Translations under genes and position numbers: made by a program
Shown: one piece after another, positions 7,331 through 15,377 of the stretch
Numbering within the stretch: position 1 is the stretch's first letter
Layout: every line of letters starts with the position of its first letter
Assembly (NCBI GenBank): GCA_947627715.1
Contig: CANQXK010000004.1
Coordinates: 1 to 64,000 of the forward strand
DNA: 64,000 nt
From: an uncultured Oscillospiraceae bacterium
GTDB lineage: Bacteria > Bacillota > Clostridia > Oscillospirales > Oscillospiraceae
Direction: 5' to 3'
Notes under the pieces: generated by a model
Seen by the model: the letters and a program-made list of their open reading frames with translations, nothing else
Database searches by the model: none
Told to the model about the DNA's origin: nothing

Positions 7331-7894
7331 GTGGAGGACAAGGGGATCATTGCGCTTTATTTTGCCAGAGACGAGCGGGCCATAGGGCAGACGCGGTCAA
7401 AATACGGGGCGTTTATCGCCGGCCTTGCCGGGCGGCTTTTGGACGACCGGCGCGACCGGGAGGAGTGCGCCGCCGACACGTATCTGGCGGCCTGGAACGC
7501 CATCCCGCCCCAGCGCCCCGACAGCCTGAGAGCGTTCCTGGGGCGGCTTGTGCGGAATCTGGCTATCTCCCGGTTTCGGAAAAACCGCGCGGAAAAGCGG
7601 TACGCGGCCATGGAGGCGCAGCTTTCGGAGCTGGCCGAGACGATCCCCGCGGGGGACGACGTGGAGCGGGAAATCGAGGGCCGGGAGCTGGGGCGGCTCC
7701 TGTCGCGCTGGCTGGACGCGCTCCCGGCGGGGGAGCGGGACCTCTTTGTCCGCCGGTATTTCTACGCGGAGAGCGTGGAGGCGCTGGCGCGGGAGGCGGG
7801 GGAGAAGCCGAACACCCTGGCCCAGCGGCTCCGGCGGCTGCGCCTTGCCCTGCGGGACGAGCTTGAAAAGGAGGAGTTTACAAATGAAGCCTGA
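7331..7894 (+). CDS. ECF-type RNA polymerase sigma factor (paired with serpin gene)
   Basis: A 187-residue sigma-70 family protein with only regions 2 and 4. Region 2 includes RDREECAADTYLAAWNAI and FLGRLVRNLAISRFRKNRA; region 4 includes LPAGERDLFVRRYFYAESVEALAREAGEKPNTLAQRLRRLRLALRDEL, a helix-turn-helix. It starts with GTG after a GAGAGGGGG purine run. Its last four codons overlap the start of the next gene, and that gene's GGAGG site is embedded in the LEKEEF codons, so the two proteins are translationally coupled. That is the usual layout of an ECF factor and its membrane regulator. The regulon is unknown. Confidence 0.85.
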   Translation: MEDKGIIALYFARDERAIGQTRSKYGAFIAGLAGRLLDDRRDREECAADTYLAAWNAIPPQRPDSLRAFLGRLVRNLAISRFRKNRAEKRYAAMEAQLSELAETIPAGDDVEREIEGRELGRLLSRWLDALPAGERDLFVRRYFYAESVEALAREAGEKPNTLAQRLRRLRLALRDELEKEEFTNEA

Positions 7895-9326
7895 GGATAT
7901 GTACGACGGGGTCACGAATATCCGGGACGACCTCATCGAGAACGCGAAAAAGCCGAAAAAAAGGAAGCTCTGGCCCGCCGCCGTGGCGGCGGCGCTGGCG
8001 GCGGCCGTGGCGTTGGGGGGCGTCGCCGCCCTCCGCTCAGGGAACGGCGGCCCCGTCTTTGACGGGGGAGGGAAGGTCGTGACCCTGGCCTCGGCGGTGT
8101 ACCCCAAAAGGCCGGCCTACGCGGGGGACGGCAACGGCGAAGGGAGCGCCTACGAGGCGTGGAGAGAGGCCCTGCGGGAGCGGCGTCTTGACCAAGAGGA
8201 GCGGGAGGCGCTGGATACCTGGGAGCGGGCCATGATACCGGCGCTGCTGTCCGGGGATAACGGGGAGAACGCCGTCTGCTCGCCGGTGAGCCTCTATCTG
8301 GCGCTGGGGATGCTAGCGGAGGCGACGGACGGGGCGAGCCGCCAGCAGATATTGGACGCGCTGGGGGCGGACAGCCTGGAGGCCCTGCGAAGCCAGGCCA
8401 ACCGGGTGTGGAACGCCCTCTACAACGACGACGGCAGCTACACCCTGAGCCTGGGAAGCTCGATCTGGCTGAGGGACGACTATTCCTATGAGAAGACGCC
8501 CCTGGAGCGAATGGCCGAGAGCTACTACGCCTCCGCCTTCTCAGGGGAGATGGGCAGCGCGGAATATAACGAGGCCCTGCAAAAATGGCTCAACGACAAC
8601 ACCGGCGGCCTTTTGGAGGAGGCCGTGGACGGGGTGGAGCTGAAGTCCGACACCGCCCTGGCGCTGGCCACCACGGTGCTTTTCAAGGACAAGTGGGCGG
8701 TGAGATTCAATCCGGGCCTCACCAAAACCGGCGTCTTTCACGCCCCGTCCGGGGACGTGGAGCGGGAGTTCATGTTTGAGAGCGGCCTGATGACGTATTA
8801 CTGGGCGGACAAGTTCTGCTGCGTGAGGCTGGAGTTTGAGTCCGCCGGCGTTATGGCGCTCCTTCTGCCGGACGAGGGGGTCACCGTGGAGGAGGTCCTG
8901 GCGGACCCCGCCGCCGTGGCGCTTCTGGCCGGGACAGTGAATCCCGACGGGGCGGAGTCGGAGTATTTGAGAGTCAACCTCACTCTGCCGAAATTCGACG
9001 TGACCCAGGACGGGGACATCGGGGAAAGGGTCCGGGCGCTGGGGATCACGGAGGCGTTTGACCAGTGGAGGGCGGACTTTTCCCCCATCATGGGGGACGG
9101 GCTCAGCCCGGAGAACAACGTGTACCTCTCCAAGGTGCTCCACGGGGCACGGGTGACCGTGGACGAGAAGGGCTGCGTGGGCGCGGCCTACACGGTGATG
9201 GTCGCCAACGCCGGGGCCATGCCCCCTCCCGACCAGGAGGTGGATATGGTCCTTGACAGGCCGTTCCTCTTCTCCGTCCTATCGGAGGGCGTCCCCGTGT
9301 TTGCCGGGATCGTCAACGACCCATAA
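7884..9326 (+). CDS. Membrane-anchored serpin with anti-sigma-like N-terminus
   Basis: A 480-residue serpin-family protease inhibitor placed where an anti-sigma factor is normally encoded. Residues 1-29 (MKPEDMYDGVTNIRDDLIEN and a Lys-rich stretch) resemble cytoplasmic N-termini of ECF-linked membrane proteins. Residues 30-50 are a membrane segment, so the serpin domain (about 110-480) would be outside. Serpin signatures: NAVCSPVSLYLALGMLAEAT, DTALALATTVLFKDKWAVRF, and the C-terminal DRPFLFSVLSEGVPVFAGIV. The hinge and reactive loop read VDEKGCVGAAYTVMVANAGA. Counting 16 residues from the hinge Glu puts P1-P1' at Gly-Ala, suggesting a protease with small-residue preference. P14 is Cys rather than the usual Thr/Ser. 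Target and inhibitory activity are not shown. Confidence 0.88.
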   Translation: MKPEDMYDGVTNIRDDLIENAKKPKKRKLWPAAVAAALAAAVALGGVAALRSGNGGPVFDGGGKVVTLASAVYPKRPAYAGDGNGEGSAYEAWREALRERRLDQEEREALDTWERAMIPALLSGDNGENAVCSPVSLYLALGMLAEATDGASRQQILDALGADSLEALRSQANRVWNALYNDDGSYTLSLGSSIWLRDDYSYEKTPLERMAESYYASAFSGEMGSAEYNEALQKWLNDNTGGLLEEAVDGVELKSDTALALATTVLFKDKWAVRFNPGLTKTGVFHAPSGDVEREFMFESGLMTYYWADKFCCVRLEFESAGVMALLLPDEGVTVEEVLADPAAVALLAGTVNPDGAESEYLRVNLTLPKFDVTQDGDIGERVRALGITEAFDQWRADFSPIMGDGLSPENNVYLSKVLHGARVTVDEKGCVGAAYTVMVANAGAMPPPDQEVDMVLDRPFLFSVLSEGVPVFAGIVNDP

Positions 9327-9366
9327 AAAATTTCTTGGTAAGGGCCGATTTTCAAAACAATCTGAG

Positions 9367-9400
9367 GCCGCCTGCCAGCAGACGCCGGCAGGCGGCTTTT
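9367..9400 (+). terminator. Intrinsic terminator after the serpin gene
   Basis: A 10-base-pair GC stem (GCCGCCTGCC/GGCAGGCGGC) with a ten-base loop followed by TTTT, 40 bases after the serpin stop. Confidence 0.85.
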
Positions 9401-9468
9401 GCACGAAAAAAATACCGGGGAAATTGAATTTTTCAGCAAGAAACGCAAAGAATTTTTTGAAAAAAGTA

Positions 9469-9497
9469 TGGAAAAGCCCATTTGCTTGTGCTATAAT
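9469..9497 (+). promoter_or_regulatory. Sigma-A type promoter of the ABC exporter operon
   Basis: A perfect -10 TATAAT (9492-9497) preceded after 17 bases by TGGAAA (four of six matches to TTGACA), in an AT-rich stretch. Confidence 0.65.
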
Positions 9498-9503
9498 ACA
9501 AAT

Positions 9504-9538
9504 CCCTGCCGAATCTGTGGCTCCGGCGGGGGATTTTT
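9504..9538 (+). terminator. Terminator-like hairpin at the predicted 5' end of the ABC exporter mRNA
   Basis: CCCTGCCG (9504-9511) pairs with CGGCGGGG (9524-9531) and is followed by ATTTTTCT. It starts about seven bases after the -10 box, so it would form the very 5' end of the transcript. It may be a stabilising 5' hairpin or an early attenuator. Confidence 0.45.
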
Positions 9539-9583
9539 CTGTGAGAGGTTTGCCAACGCAATCTGAGGTTTGAGGAACGAGAC

Positions 9584-11365
9584 ATGATATTCGGAAAGCA
9601 CATCAACAAGTATTATCTGAAATACGGACCCCTCCTGCTGCTGGGCCTTCTGGCCCTGGGGCTGGTGGACTATATGCAGCTCGTGGTGCCAAGGCTCTAC
9701 CAGCAGGTGGTCAACGGCATGAACGACGGGGAGGTCCTGGTGGACGGCGTGATGTACGCCTTCGATATGCCCTTCCTGCTGGACAAGATCTGCCTGCCCA
9801 TGCTGGTGGTGGTGATCTCCATGGTCTTTGGGCGGTTTTTGTGGCGCGTCTGCTTCTTCGGCTCCGCCATTCGGGTGGAGGCGGACATCCGCAACGCCAT
9901 GTTCGACCACTGCAAGGACCTCTCCCAGCAGTATTTCCAGGTCAACAAGGTGGGCAACCTCATGAGCCTCTTCACCAACGACCTGGACACGGTGCAGGAC
10001 TGCTACGGAAACGGCCTTCTCATGCTGGCGGACGCCCTGATGCTGGGCGTCCTCTCCGTCGCCCGTATGTGGGGGATGAACAAAATTTTGACGGGCCTCT
10101 CCCTCATCCCCATGGTGTTCCTCTTCGCCATCTCCACGGTGGTGGGGCGCTACATGGAGAAGAAGTGGGACATCCGGCAGGCGGCGTTTTCAAAGCTCTC
10201 GGACTTCTCCCAGGAGTCCTTCTCCGGCATCGCGGTGATCAAAGCCTTCGTCAAGGAGGCCAAGGAGCTTTGGGCCTTCAAAAAGCTCAATCAGGAGAAC
10301 GAGAAGGCCAACGTGGACTTCACCCGCGCCTCGGTGCTGCTGCATATTTTGGTGACGCTCTTTGTGGAGTCGGTCATCTGCGTGGTGCTGGGCTACGGCG
10401 GGTATCTGGTCCACGAGAAGGTCTTTAACGCCGGGCAGCTGGTGGAGTACATAGGCTATTTCAACTCCATCGTCTGGCCCATTATGGCGGTCTCCGAGCT
10501 TATCGACATGACCAGCCGGGGCAAGGCCAGCCTCAAGCGCATCAGCGAGCTTTTGGACGCCAGGCGCGACGTGGTGGACCGGGAGGGCGCGGAGGCCCTT
10601 GAGAACGTGCGCGGGGACATCGAGTTTAAGGACCTCACCTTCCGCTATCCCGGCGGGGAGTACGACGTCTTGAAGGACGTCTCCTTCCAGATCCGCGCCG
10701 GGGAGAGCGTGGGCATCGTGGGGCGCACGGGCGCGGGCAAGACCACGCTGGTGGACCTCATTTTGCGCACCTACAACGTGCCGGACGGCACCGTCTTTGT
10801 GGACGGGCACGACGTGAACGATGTGAAGATCCACGACGTGCGGGCCGCCTGCGCCTACGTGCCCCAGGACAACTTCCTCTTCTCCGACACCATCGCCAGG
10901 AACATCGCCTTCTCCTCCGGGGACGCGGACATGGAGAAGGTCACAAACGCCGCCGTCCTCTCCGACGTGGACGACAACATCCGGGAGTTTACGGAGGGGT
11001 ACGCCACCGTCCTGGGCGAGCGCGGCGTCACCGTCTCCGGCGGGCAGAAGCAGCGCATCTCCATCGCAAGGGCGCTGATGAAGGACGCGCCGATCCTCAT
11101 TTTGGACGACTCCGTCTCCGCCGTGGACACCAGCACGGAGAAGACCATCCTGGACAACTTAAAGCGCACGCGGGAGGGCAAGACCACCATCCTCATTGCC
11201 CACCGCATCTCCACCATCGAGCGGATGGATAAGATCCTCTATCTGGAGGACGGAAAGCTCATCGCCGTGGGCAGTCACGCGCAGCTTTTGGAGAGCTGCC
11301 CTGAATACAGGCACATGGTTGACCTCCAGAAGCTTGAGGAGGAGGGAGGCGAGCACAATGGGTGA
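9584..11365 (+). CDS. ABC exporter half-transporter, degenerate-site subunit
   Basis: A 593-residue fused permease-ATPase of the type IV exporter fold: six membrane helices (about 1-320), then the nucleotide-binding domain. Walker A is GRTGAGKTT, the signature VSGGQKQR is canonical, and Walker B reads ILILDDSVSAVD, with Asp where the catalytic Glu normally follows the Walker B Asp. That substitution marks the degenerate subunit of heterodimeric exporters such as TM287/288 or BmrCD. The gene overlaps the next transporter gene by 8 bases, and the two should form one heterodimer. Multidrug, lipid or peptide export is likely; the substrate cannot be read from sequence. Confidence 0.92.
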   Translation: MIFGKHINKYYLKYGPLLLLGLLALGLVDYMQLVVPRLYQQVVNGMNDGEVLVDGVMYAFDMPFLLDKICLPMLVVVISMVFGRFLWRVCFFGSAIRVEADIRNAMFDHCKDLSQQYFQVNKVGNLMSLFTNDLDTVQDCYGNGLLMLADALMLGVLSVARMWGMNKILTGLSLIPMVFLFAISTVVGRYMEKKWDIRQAAFSKLSDFSQESFSGIAVIKAFVKEAKELWAFKKLNQENEKANVDFTRASVLLHILVTLFVESVICVVLGYGGYLVHEKVFNAGQLVEYIGYFNSIVWPIMAVSELIDMTSRGKASLKRISELLDARRDVVDREGAEALENVRGDIEFKDLTFRYPGGEYDVLKDVSFQIRAGESVGIVGRTGAGKTTLVDLILRTYNVPDGTVFVDGHDVNDVKIHDVRAACAYVPQDNFLFSDTIARNIAFSSGDADMEKVTNAAVLSDVDDNIREFTEGYATVLGERGVTVSGGQKQRISIARALMKDAPILILDDSVSAVDTSTEKTILDNLKRTREGKTTILIAHRISTIERMDKILYLEDGKLIAVGSHAQLLESCPEYRHMVDLQKLEEEGGEHNG

Positions 11366-13256
11366 GTTCACACCGCTCTATATCGTGGGCGCCATCATCG
11401 GCGTGTTCACCGTCCTCTTTGTGGCGGCGTATGTCACGCTCAAGAAGAGAAAGGCCGCCGTGACCTTTGACCGCAGCGTGCCCGACCGGGAGATCATGGC
11501 CCGGATGCTGCCCTACGCCAGGCCCTACATCCTCAACTTCGTGGCGGTGCTTTTCATGATGATGCTGGCCATCGCCTACGACATCATCTCGCCGCTGCTG
11601 GTGGGGGAGATCGAGGGCATCATCAAAAACGACTTTGAGCTGAGGGAGCTGTTCGTGCGGGTGGCGGTCTACGCCTCCATCCTCATCGTCTCGCTGATCA
11701 GCACCTACTTCCAGTCCATCCTCCTGCAAAAGACGGGGCAGAAGATCCTCTCGGCCCTGCGGCAGGACCTGTTTACCCACATCGAGAGCCTCTCCCACAA
11801 CCAGCTCAATCAGATCCCCGTGGGGAAGCTGGTGACCCGCGTCACCAACGACACCAACGCCATCTCCATGATGTTCACCAACATCCTGGTGAACATGATC
11901 CGCAACGCCTTCGTCATCGTGGGCGTGCTGGCGGCGATGCTCCTTTTGAATTTGGAGCTTACGCTGATGATCTTGTGCTTCATCCCGTTTTTGGTGCTTT
12001 TCACCGTCATTTTCCGGGCGTTTACCCGCCGGGTGTTCCGCACGGTGAAGGACAGGACCACGGACATCAACACCTATCTCTCGGAAAACCTCTCCGGCAT
12101 CAAGATCACCCAGATCTTCAACCGGGAGGACGCCAAGATGGAGGAGTTTTTGGAGAAATCCAACGGCTTGAAGAAGGCCAAGCGCAATCAGATGTTCGTC
12201 TTTGGCATCTTCCGGCCCATGGTGTATATGCTCTACATAAGCTCGGTGCTGTGCCTTCTCTACCTGTGCGGGCGGGGGTACATCAAGGACACCCCCTTCC
12301 TGGGGCAGACCATCGCCAGCGAGACGCTGGTGAGCTTCTATATGTACATCTCCAAGTTCTTCAACCCCATTCAGACCCTGGCCGAGCAGTTCAACCAGCT
12401 CCAGTCCGCCTTTGCCAGCGCGGAGAAGATCTTCACCATCTTCGATTTGGAGCCGGAGCTTTACGACGAGCCGGACGCCATCGAGCTTGACCACATCGAG
12501 GGGGACATCGAGTTCCGGGACGTGTGGTTCTCCTACATCCCCGGCGAGTGGGTCTTGAAGGGCGTCAGCTTCCATGTGAAGCCCCGGGAGACCGTGGCCT
12601 TCGTGGGGTCCACAGGCTCCGGCAAGACCACCATCCTCAGCCTCATCTGCCGCAACTACGACATCCAGAAGGGCCAGATCCTCATTGACGGCATCGACAT
12701 CCGGCACATCAAGATCGCCTCCCTCCGCCGCCACTTCGGGCAGATGCTCCAGGACGTGTTCCTCTTCTCCGGCACCATCCGCTCCAACATCGTCCTGCGG
12801 GAGGACTCCTTCACCGACGAGGAGGTCTGGCAGGCCTGCCGGTACGTCAACGCCGACCGCTTCATCAACAAGTTAGAGGGCGGCCTGGACGAGGAGGTGC
12901 GCGAGCGCGGCAACAACTTCTCCGCCGGGCAGAGGCAGCTTCTCAGCTTCGCCCGCACCATCCTCCACCGGCCTGAGGTGATGATCCTGGACGAGGCCAC
13001 CGCCAACATCGACACGGAGACGGAGCTCCTCATTCAGGACTCCCTGGAGAAGATGAAGAACATCGGGACCATGCTCATTGTGGCCCACCGCCTCTCCACC
13101 ATCCAGCACTCGGACAACATCATCCTTCTCTCCCACGGCGTTATCCGCGAGCAGGGCACCCATCAGGAGCTTCTCCACCGAAAGGGGAGGTACTACAAGC
13201 TCTACACCCTCCAGTTTGACGAGCAGCAGCGGGCGCTGGCAAGGAAAAACGCCTGA
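11358..13256 (+). CDS. ABC exporter half-transporter, catalytic-site subunit
   Basis: A 632-residue partner of the preceding protein. The start at 11358 has GGAGG upstream and lies inside the previous gene's end. It has an extra N-terminal membrane helix (LYIVGAIIGVFTVLFVAAYV) before the usual six. The ATPase domain has Walker A GSTGSGKTT, Walker B VMILDEATANID with the catalytic Glu intact, and the signature FSAGQRQ, a variant of LSGGQ. In the head-to-tail dimer this weakened signature faces the Asp-substituted Walker B of the partner. Both irregular motifs therefore fall in the same composite ATP site, leaving one degenerate and one active site. Confidence 0.92.
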   Translation: MGEFTPLYIVGAIIGVFTVLFVAAYVTLKKRKAAVTFDRSVPDREIMARMLPYARPYILNFVAVLFMMMLAIAYDIISPLLVGEIEGIIKNDFELRELFVRVAVYASILIVSLISTYFQSILLQKTGQKILSALRQDLFTHIESLSHNQLNQIPVGKLVTRVTNDTNAISMMFTNILVNMIRNAFVIVGVLAAMLLLNLELTLMILCFIPFLVLFTVIFRAFTRRVFRTVKDRTTDINTYLSENLSGIKITQIFNREDAKMEEFLEKSNGLKKAKRNQMFVFGIFRPMVYMLYISSVLCLLYLCGRGYIKDTPFLGQTIASETLVSFYMYISKFFNPIQTLAEQFNQLQSAFASAEKIFTIFDLEPELYDEPDAIELDHIEGDIEFRDVWFSYIPGEWVLKGVSFHVKPRETVAFVGSTGSGKTTILSLICRNYDIQKGQILIDGIDIRHIKIASLRRHFGQMLQDVFLFSGTIRSNIVLREDSFTDEEVWQACRYVNADRFINKLEGGLDEEVRERGNNFSAGQRQLLSFARTILHRPEVMILDEATANIDTETELLIQDSLEKMKNIGTMLIVAHRLSTIQHSDNIILLSHGVIREQGTHQELLHRKGRYYKLYTLQFDEQQRALARKNA

Positions 13257-13266
13257 GTCCGCCGCG

Positions 13267-13307
13267 CGTTCCCCCTTGCCGGAAAGGGCCGCAGGTCTTT
13301 TTCGACA
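13267..13307. repeat. Partial copy of the R3 tail
   Basis: About 40 bases between the ABC exporter and its terminator match the tail of repeat R3 at 27909-27950 (CGTTCCC, then GCCGGAAAGGGCC, then CTTTTTCGACA). Only the end hairpin is present. Confidence 0.5.
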
Positions 13308-13353
13308 ATGTAAACGCCCCGCGCCGAAATGGCGCCGGTGGTAAAATAGACAT

Positions 13354-13404
13354 AAAAAGACCGTTGACTTTTCACCGGGTGCCGGTGTGTCAACGGTCTT
13401 TTTT
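13354..13404. terminator. Bidirectional intrinsic terminator
   Basis: A 10-base-pair outer stem (GACCGTTGAC/GTCAACGGTC) with an inner CACCGG/CCGGTG stem. It is flanked by AAAAA on the left and TTTTTT on the right, so it ends the ABC exporter operon on plus and the PPETx-repeat gene on minus. Confidence 0.93.
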
Positions 13405-13463
13405 CGGTATTCGATTTTCAGACTTGTTGAACAGAGCGTTCCTATCCGCGGTTTCAGTCCGCC

Positions 13464-13988
13464 CTATGGGTTGCACCGCTTGCAGGGGACGTAGCCCTGG
13501 GCGACGATCTCCTCGCGGGTGAGGGAGGAGTCCAGGCGGTTTTTGGCCTTTATGTCCTTCACGCTGGAACAGGTGGGGAGATGGAATTTCATGGTGTTGG
13601 TGTTCAGCACGTAGGTGACGGTAGTGCTCTGCCCGTCAGGAGGCGTAGTCTCCGGGGGCGTAGTCTCCGGGGGCGTTGTCTCAGGAGGCGTGGTTTCGGG
13701 AGGGGTCGTCTCAGGAGGCGCGGTCTCAGGAGGCGCGGTCTCAGGAGGCGCGGTCTCAGGAGGCGCGGTCTCAGGAGGCGCGGTTTCGGGAGGCATTGTC
13801 TCAGGGGGAACCGTCTCAGGAGGCGTTGTCCCAGGAGGAACCGTTTCCGGGGGCGATGTCTCGGCGGCGGTCTGGGCGGCGGGCTGGCCGTCCGCGTCGT
13901 CGGTGAGGGCGGTTTTGATGGCAAAGGGCAGGGAGACGGCCACCGCAAGGACAATGACGTAGAACCACCATTTTTTGAAAATATCCAC
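13464..13988 (-). CDS. Membrane-anchored PPETx-repeat protein with C-terminal Cys-His domain
   Basis: Not a characterised family member. The GTG start at 13988 has GGGGGTGA upstream and gives 174 residues; the longer frame would include the promoter. Residues 1-25 form one membrane segment (WWFYVIVLAVAVSLPFAI). An extracellular spacer of about 14 PPETx pentapeptides follows, encoded by a 15-base tandem repeat in which five PPETA and five PPETT units are consecutive. The C-terminal 45 residues (TMKFHLPTCSSVKDI ... GYVPCKRCNP) match a small domain with H-x3-C and C-x2-C ligands often found at the end of Firmicutes surface proteins and nucleases; zinc binding is inferred. The repeat probably spans the cell wall. 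Confidence 0.8.
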   Translation of the reverse strand: MDIFKKWWFYVIVLAVAVSLPFAIKTALTDDADGQPAAQTAAETSPPETVPPGTTPPETVPPETMPPETAPPETAPPETAPPETAPPETAPPETTPPETTPPETTPPETTPPETTPPDGQSTTVTYVLNTNTMKFHLPTCSSVKDIKAKNRLDSSLTREEIVAQGYVPCKRCNP

Positions 13989-14009
13989 AAAAATCACCCC
14001 CGCAGCCCT

Positions 14010-14038
14010 ATTATAGCAGGGCGCGGGGGCGGAGTAAA
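14010..14038 (-). promoter_or_regulatory. Promoter of the PPETx-repeat protein gene
   Basis: On the minus strand TTTACT, 17 bases, TATAAT. It ends about 20 bases before the chosen GTG start, which supports that start over the longer frame. It lies just past the 3' end of the ABC ATPase gene. Confidence 0.75.
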
Positions 14039-14047
14039 GAAAAAATG

Positions 14048-14629
14048 TCAAATAACGGCGGCGAGGGGCGGGCCGGAGAAGCGGATCACCGTGTCTGCCA
14101 GGGCCAGGGACCCGGCGTCGTGGGCGGAGAGGACGATGGGGATGCCCAGGGCGCGCAGATGCTCCATGATCCCCGCGGCGTTCTCCGCGTCCACCCCGGT
14201 GAAGGGTTCGTCCAGAAGGAGAAGCCGCTTTCCAGCGGCGTAGGCCATGGCGCGGGCCAGCGCCACCCGGCGGCGCATCCCGCCGGAGAGAGATTCCACG
14301 GGGGTATCGGCCTCCCCCTCCAGCCCGACGGCGGAGAGGGCCGCCCCCACGTCCGCGCCCCTGGGAAGGACGGCCCGGAGCTGGCTTGCGGCGGAGAAGC
14401 CGGGGAGAAGGCGGTCCTCCTGAAAGAGGATGGCGGTGTCCGAAAGGCCGGGGGCCTCCACAAGGCCGCTCAGGGGCGTCTCCAGACCCGCCAGCAGACG
14501 CAGGAGGGTGGTCTTTCCACAGCCGGAGGGGCCGGACAGGGCGGTGACGTCGGAGCCGGGGAGGGTCAGGGTCAGGCCGTCAAGGACACGCTTCTCCCCG
14601 TAGGAGAAGGTCACGTTTTCAAGACGCAC
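14048..14629 (-). CDS. ABC transporter ATP-binding protein (NitT/TauT type)
   Basis: ATPase of an importer, 193 residues, shorter than the roughly 250 usual for SsuB/TauB relatives because the C-terminal part after the H-loop is abbreviated. Walker A is SGPSGCGKTT, the Q-loop is FQEDRLLP, the signature is LSGGMRRR, Walker B is LLLLDEPFTGVD and the H-loop is SAHD. All catalytic elements are present, so it is probably functional. It overlaps the permease gene by 11 bases and is the last gene of the operon. Confidence 0.9.
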   Translation of the reverse strand: MRLENVTFSYGEKRVLDGLTLTLPGSDVTALSGPSGCGKTTLLRLLAGLETPLSGLVEAPGLSDTAILFQEDRLLPGFSAASQLRAVLPRGADVGAALSAVGLEGEADTPVESLSGGMRRRVALARAMAYAAGKRLLLLDEPFTGVDAENAAGIMEHLRALGIPIVLSAHDAGSLALADTVIRFSGPPLAAVI

Positions 14630-15377
14630 GGTCCCGGCCCCCTTTCGTCAGCGCCCGGCGGATGAGCTTTTCAAAGACCCAGGAGAGGGCCACCACCACG
14701 ATGGTCCAGGCGAAGAGGGAGGGGATCTCCAGGTAGAGCTTGGACCAGTAGATCTGGGTGCCGATGGCCTCGCGCGGGTAGGCCAGCACCTCCGCCGCCA
14801 CGCCGGACTTCCACGCAAGGCCGATGGAGGTGAGTACTGCGGCCCGCAGATGGGGGAGGGCCGCCGGGAGATAGATGTACCGAAGCCGCCGGGGCAAGCC
14901 CATGCGGTAGGCCCCGGCGGCCTCTAAGAGAAGGGGGTCGGGGCTTTTAAGGCCGGTGACGGCGCTCTCCCACACCACCGGGGCGACCATCAGGGCCGAG
15001 ATGACCACGGGGACCTGGTCCGAACCCACCCACAGCAGCACAAGGATGATGAAGCTGGCTACGGGGGTGGCGCGGATCACCCGGAGGGCGGGGGAGAGAA
15101 GGGCGTCCGCCAGGGGGAGGGAGAAGGTCAAAAGCCCCGCCGCGACCCCTCCGGCGACCCCCAAAAGGGTCCCCGCCAGGATGCGCAGCAGCGTCCGCCC
15201 GGCGGCCCGCCAGAAGGCGGCGCGGCCCGCCAGCGCCCAGAGGGTCCGGGCCACCGTCAGCGGATAGGGGATGAACAGCTCCTGATCCACCAAATGGGCC
15301 GCCAACTGCCAAAGCCCCAGCCAGAAAACGACCGGGGCGATGACCTTGATGCACTTTTTCAGGCGCTTACCCGGCAT
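14619..15377 (-). CDS. ABC transporter permease (NitT/TauT type)
   Basis: Integral membrane component, 252 residues from the ATG at 15377. Starting there gives an 11-base overlap with the binding-protein gene and an N-terminus MPGKRLKKCIKVIAPVVFWLGLW typical of the family. About six membrane segments are visible. The EAA-loop region reads LLEAAGAYRMGLPRRLRYIYLPAALPHL, the coupling helix that contacts the ATPase. Family members import nitrate, sulfonates, taurine, pyrimidine precursors or similar small molecules; the substrate is not determinable here. Confidence 0.9.
   Translation of the reverse strand: MPGKRLKKCIKVIAPVVFWLGLWQLAAHLVDQELFIPYPLTVARTLWALAGRAAFWRAAGRTLLRILAGTLLGVAGGVAAGLLTFSLPLADALLSPALRVIRATPVASFIILVLLWVGSDQVPVVISALMVAPVVWESAVTGLKSPDPLLLEAAGAYRMGLPRRLRYIYLPAALPHLRAAVLTSIGLAWKSGVAAEVLAYPREAIGTQIYWSKLYLEIPSLFAWTIVVVALSWVFEKLIRRALTKGGRDRAS

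Noticed and set aside
11259-12734. Long antisense frames opposite the ABC exporter, polC, groEL and other GC-rich genes
   Set aside because: High GC suppresses stop codons on the reverse strand; their products are low-complexity (His/Asp/Gly/Val-rich) and match no family.
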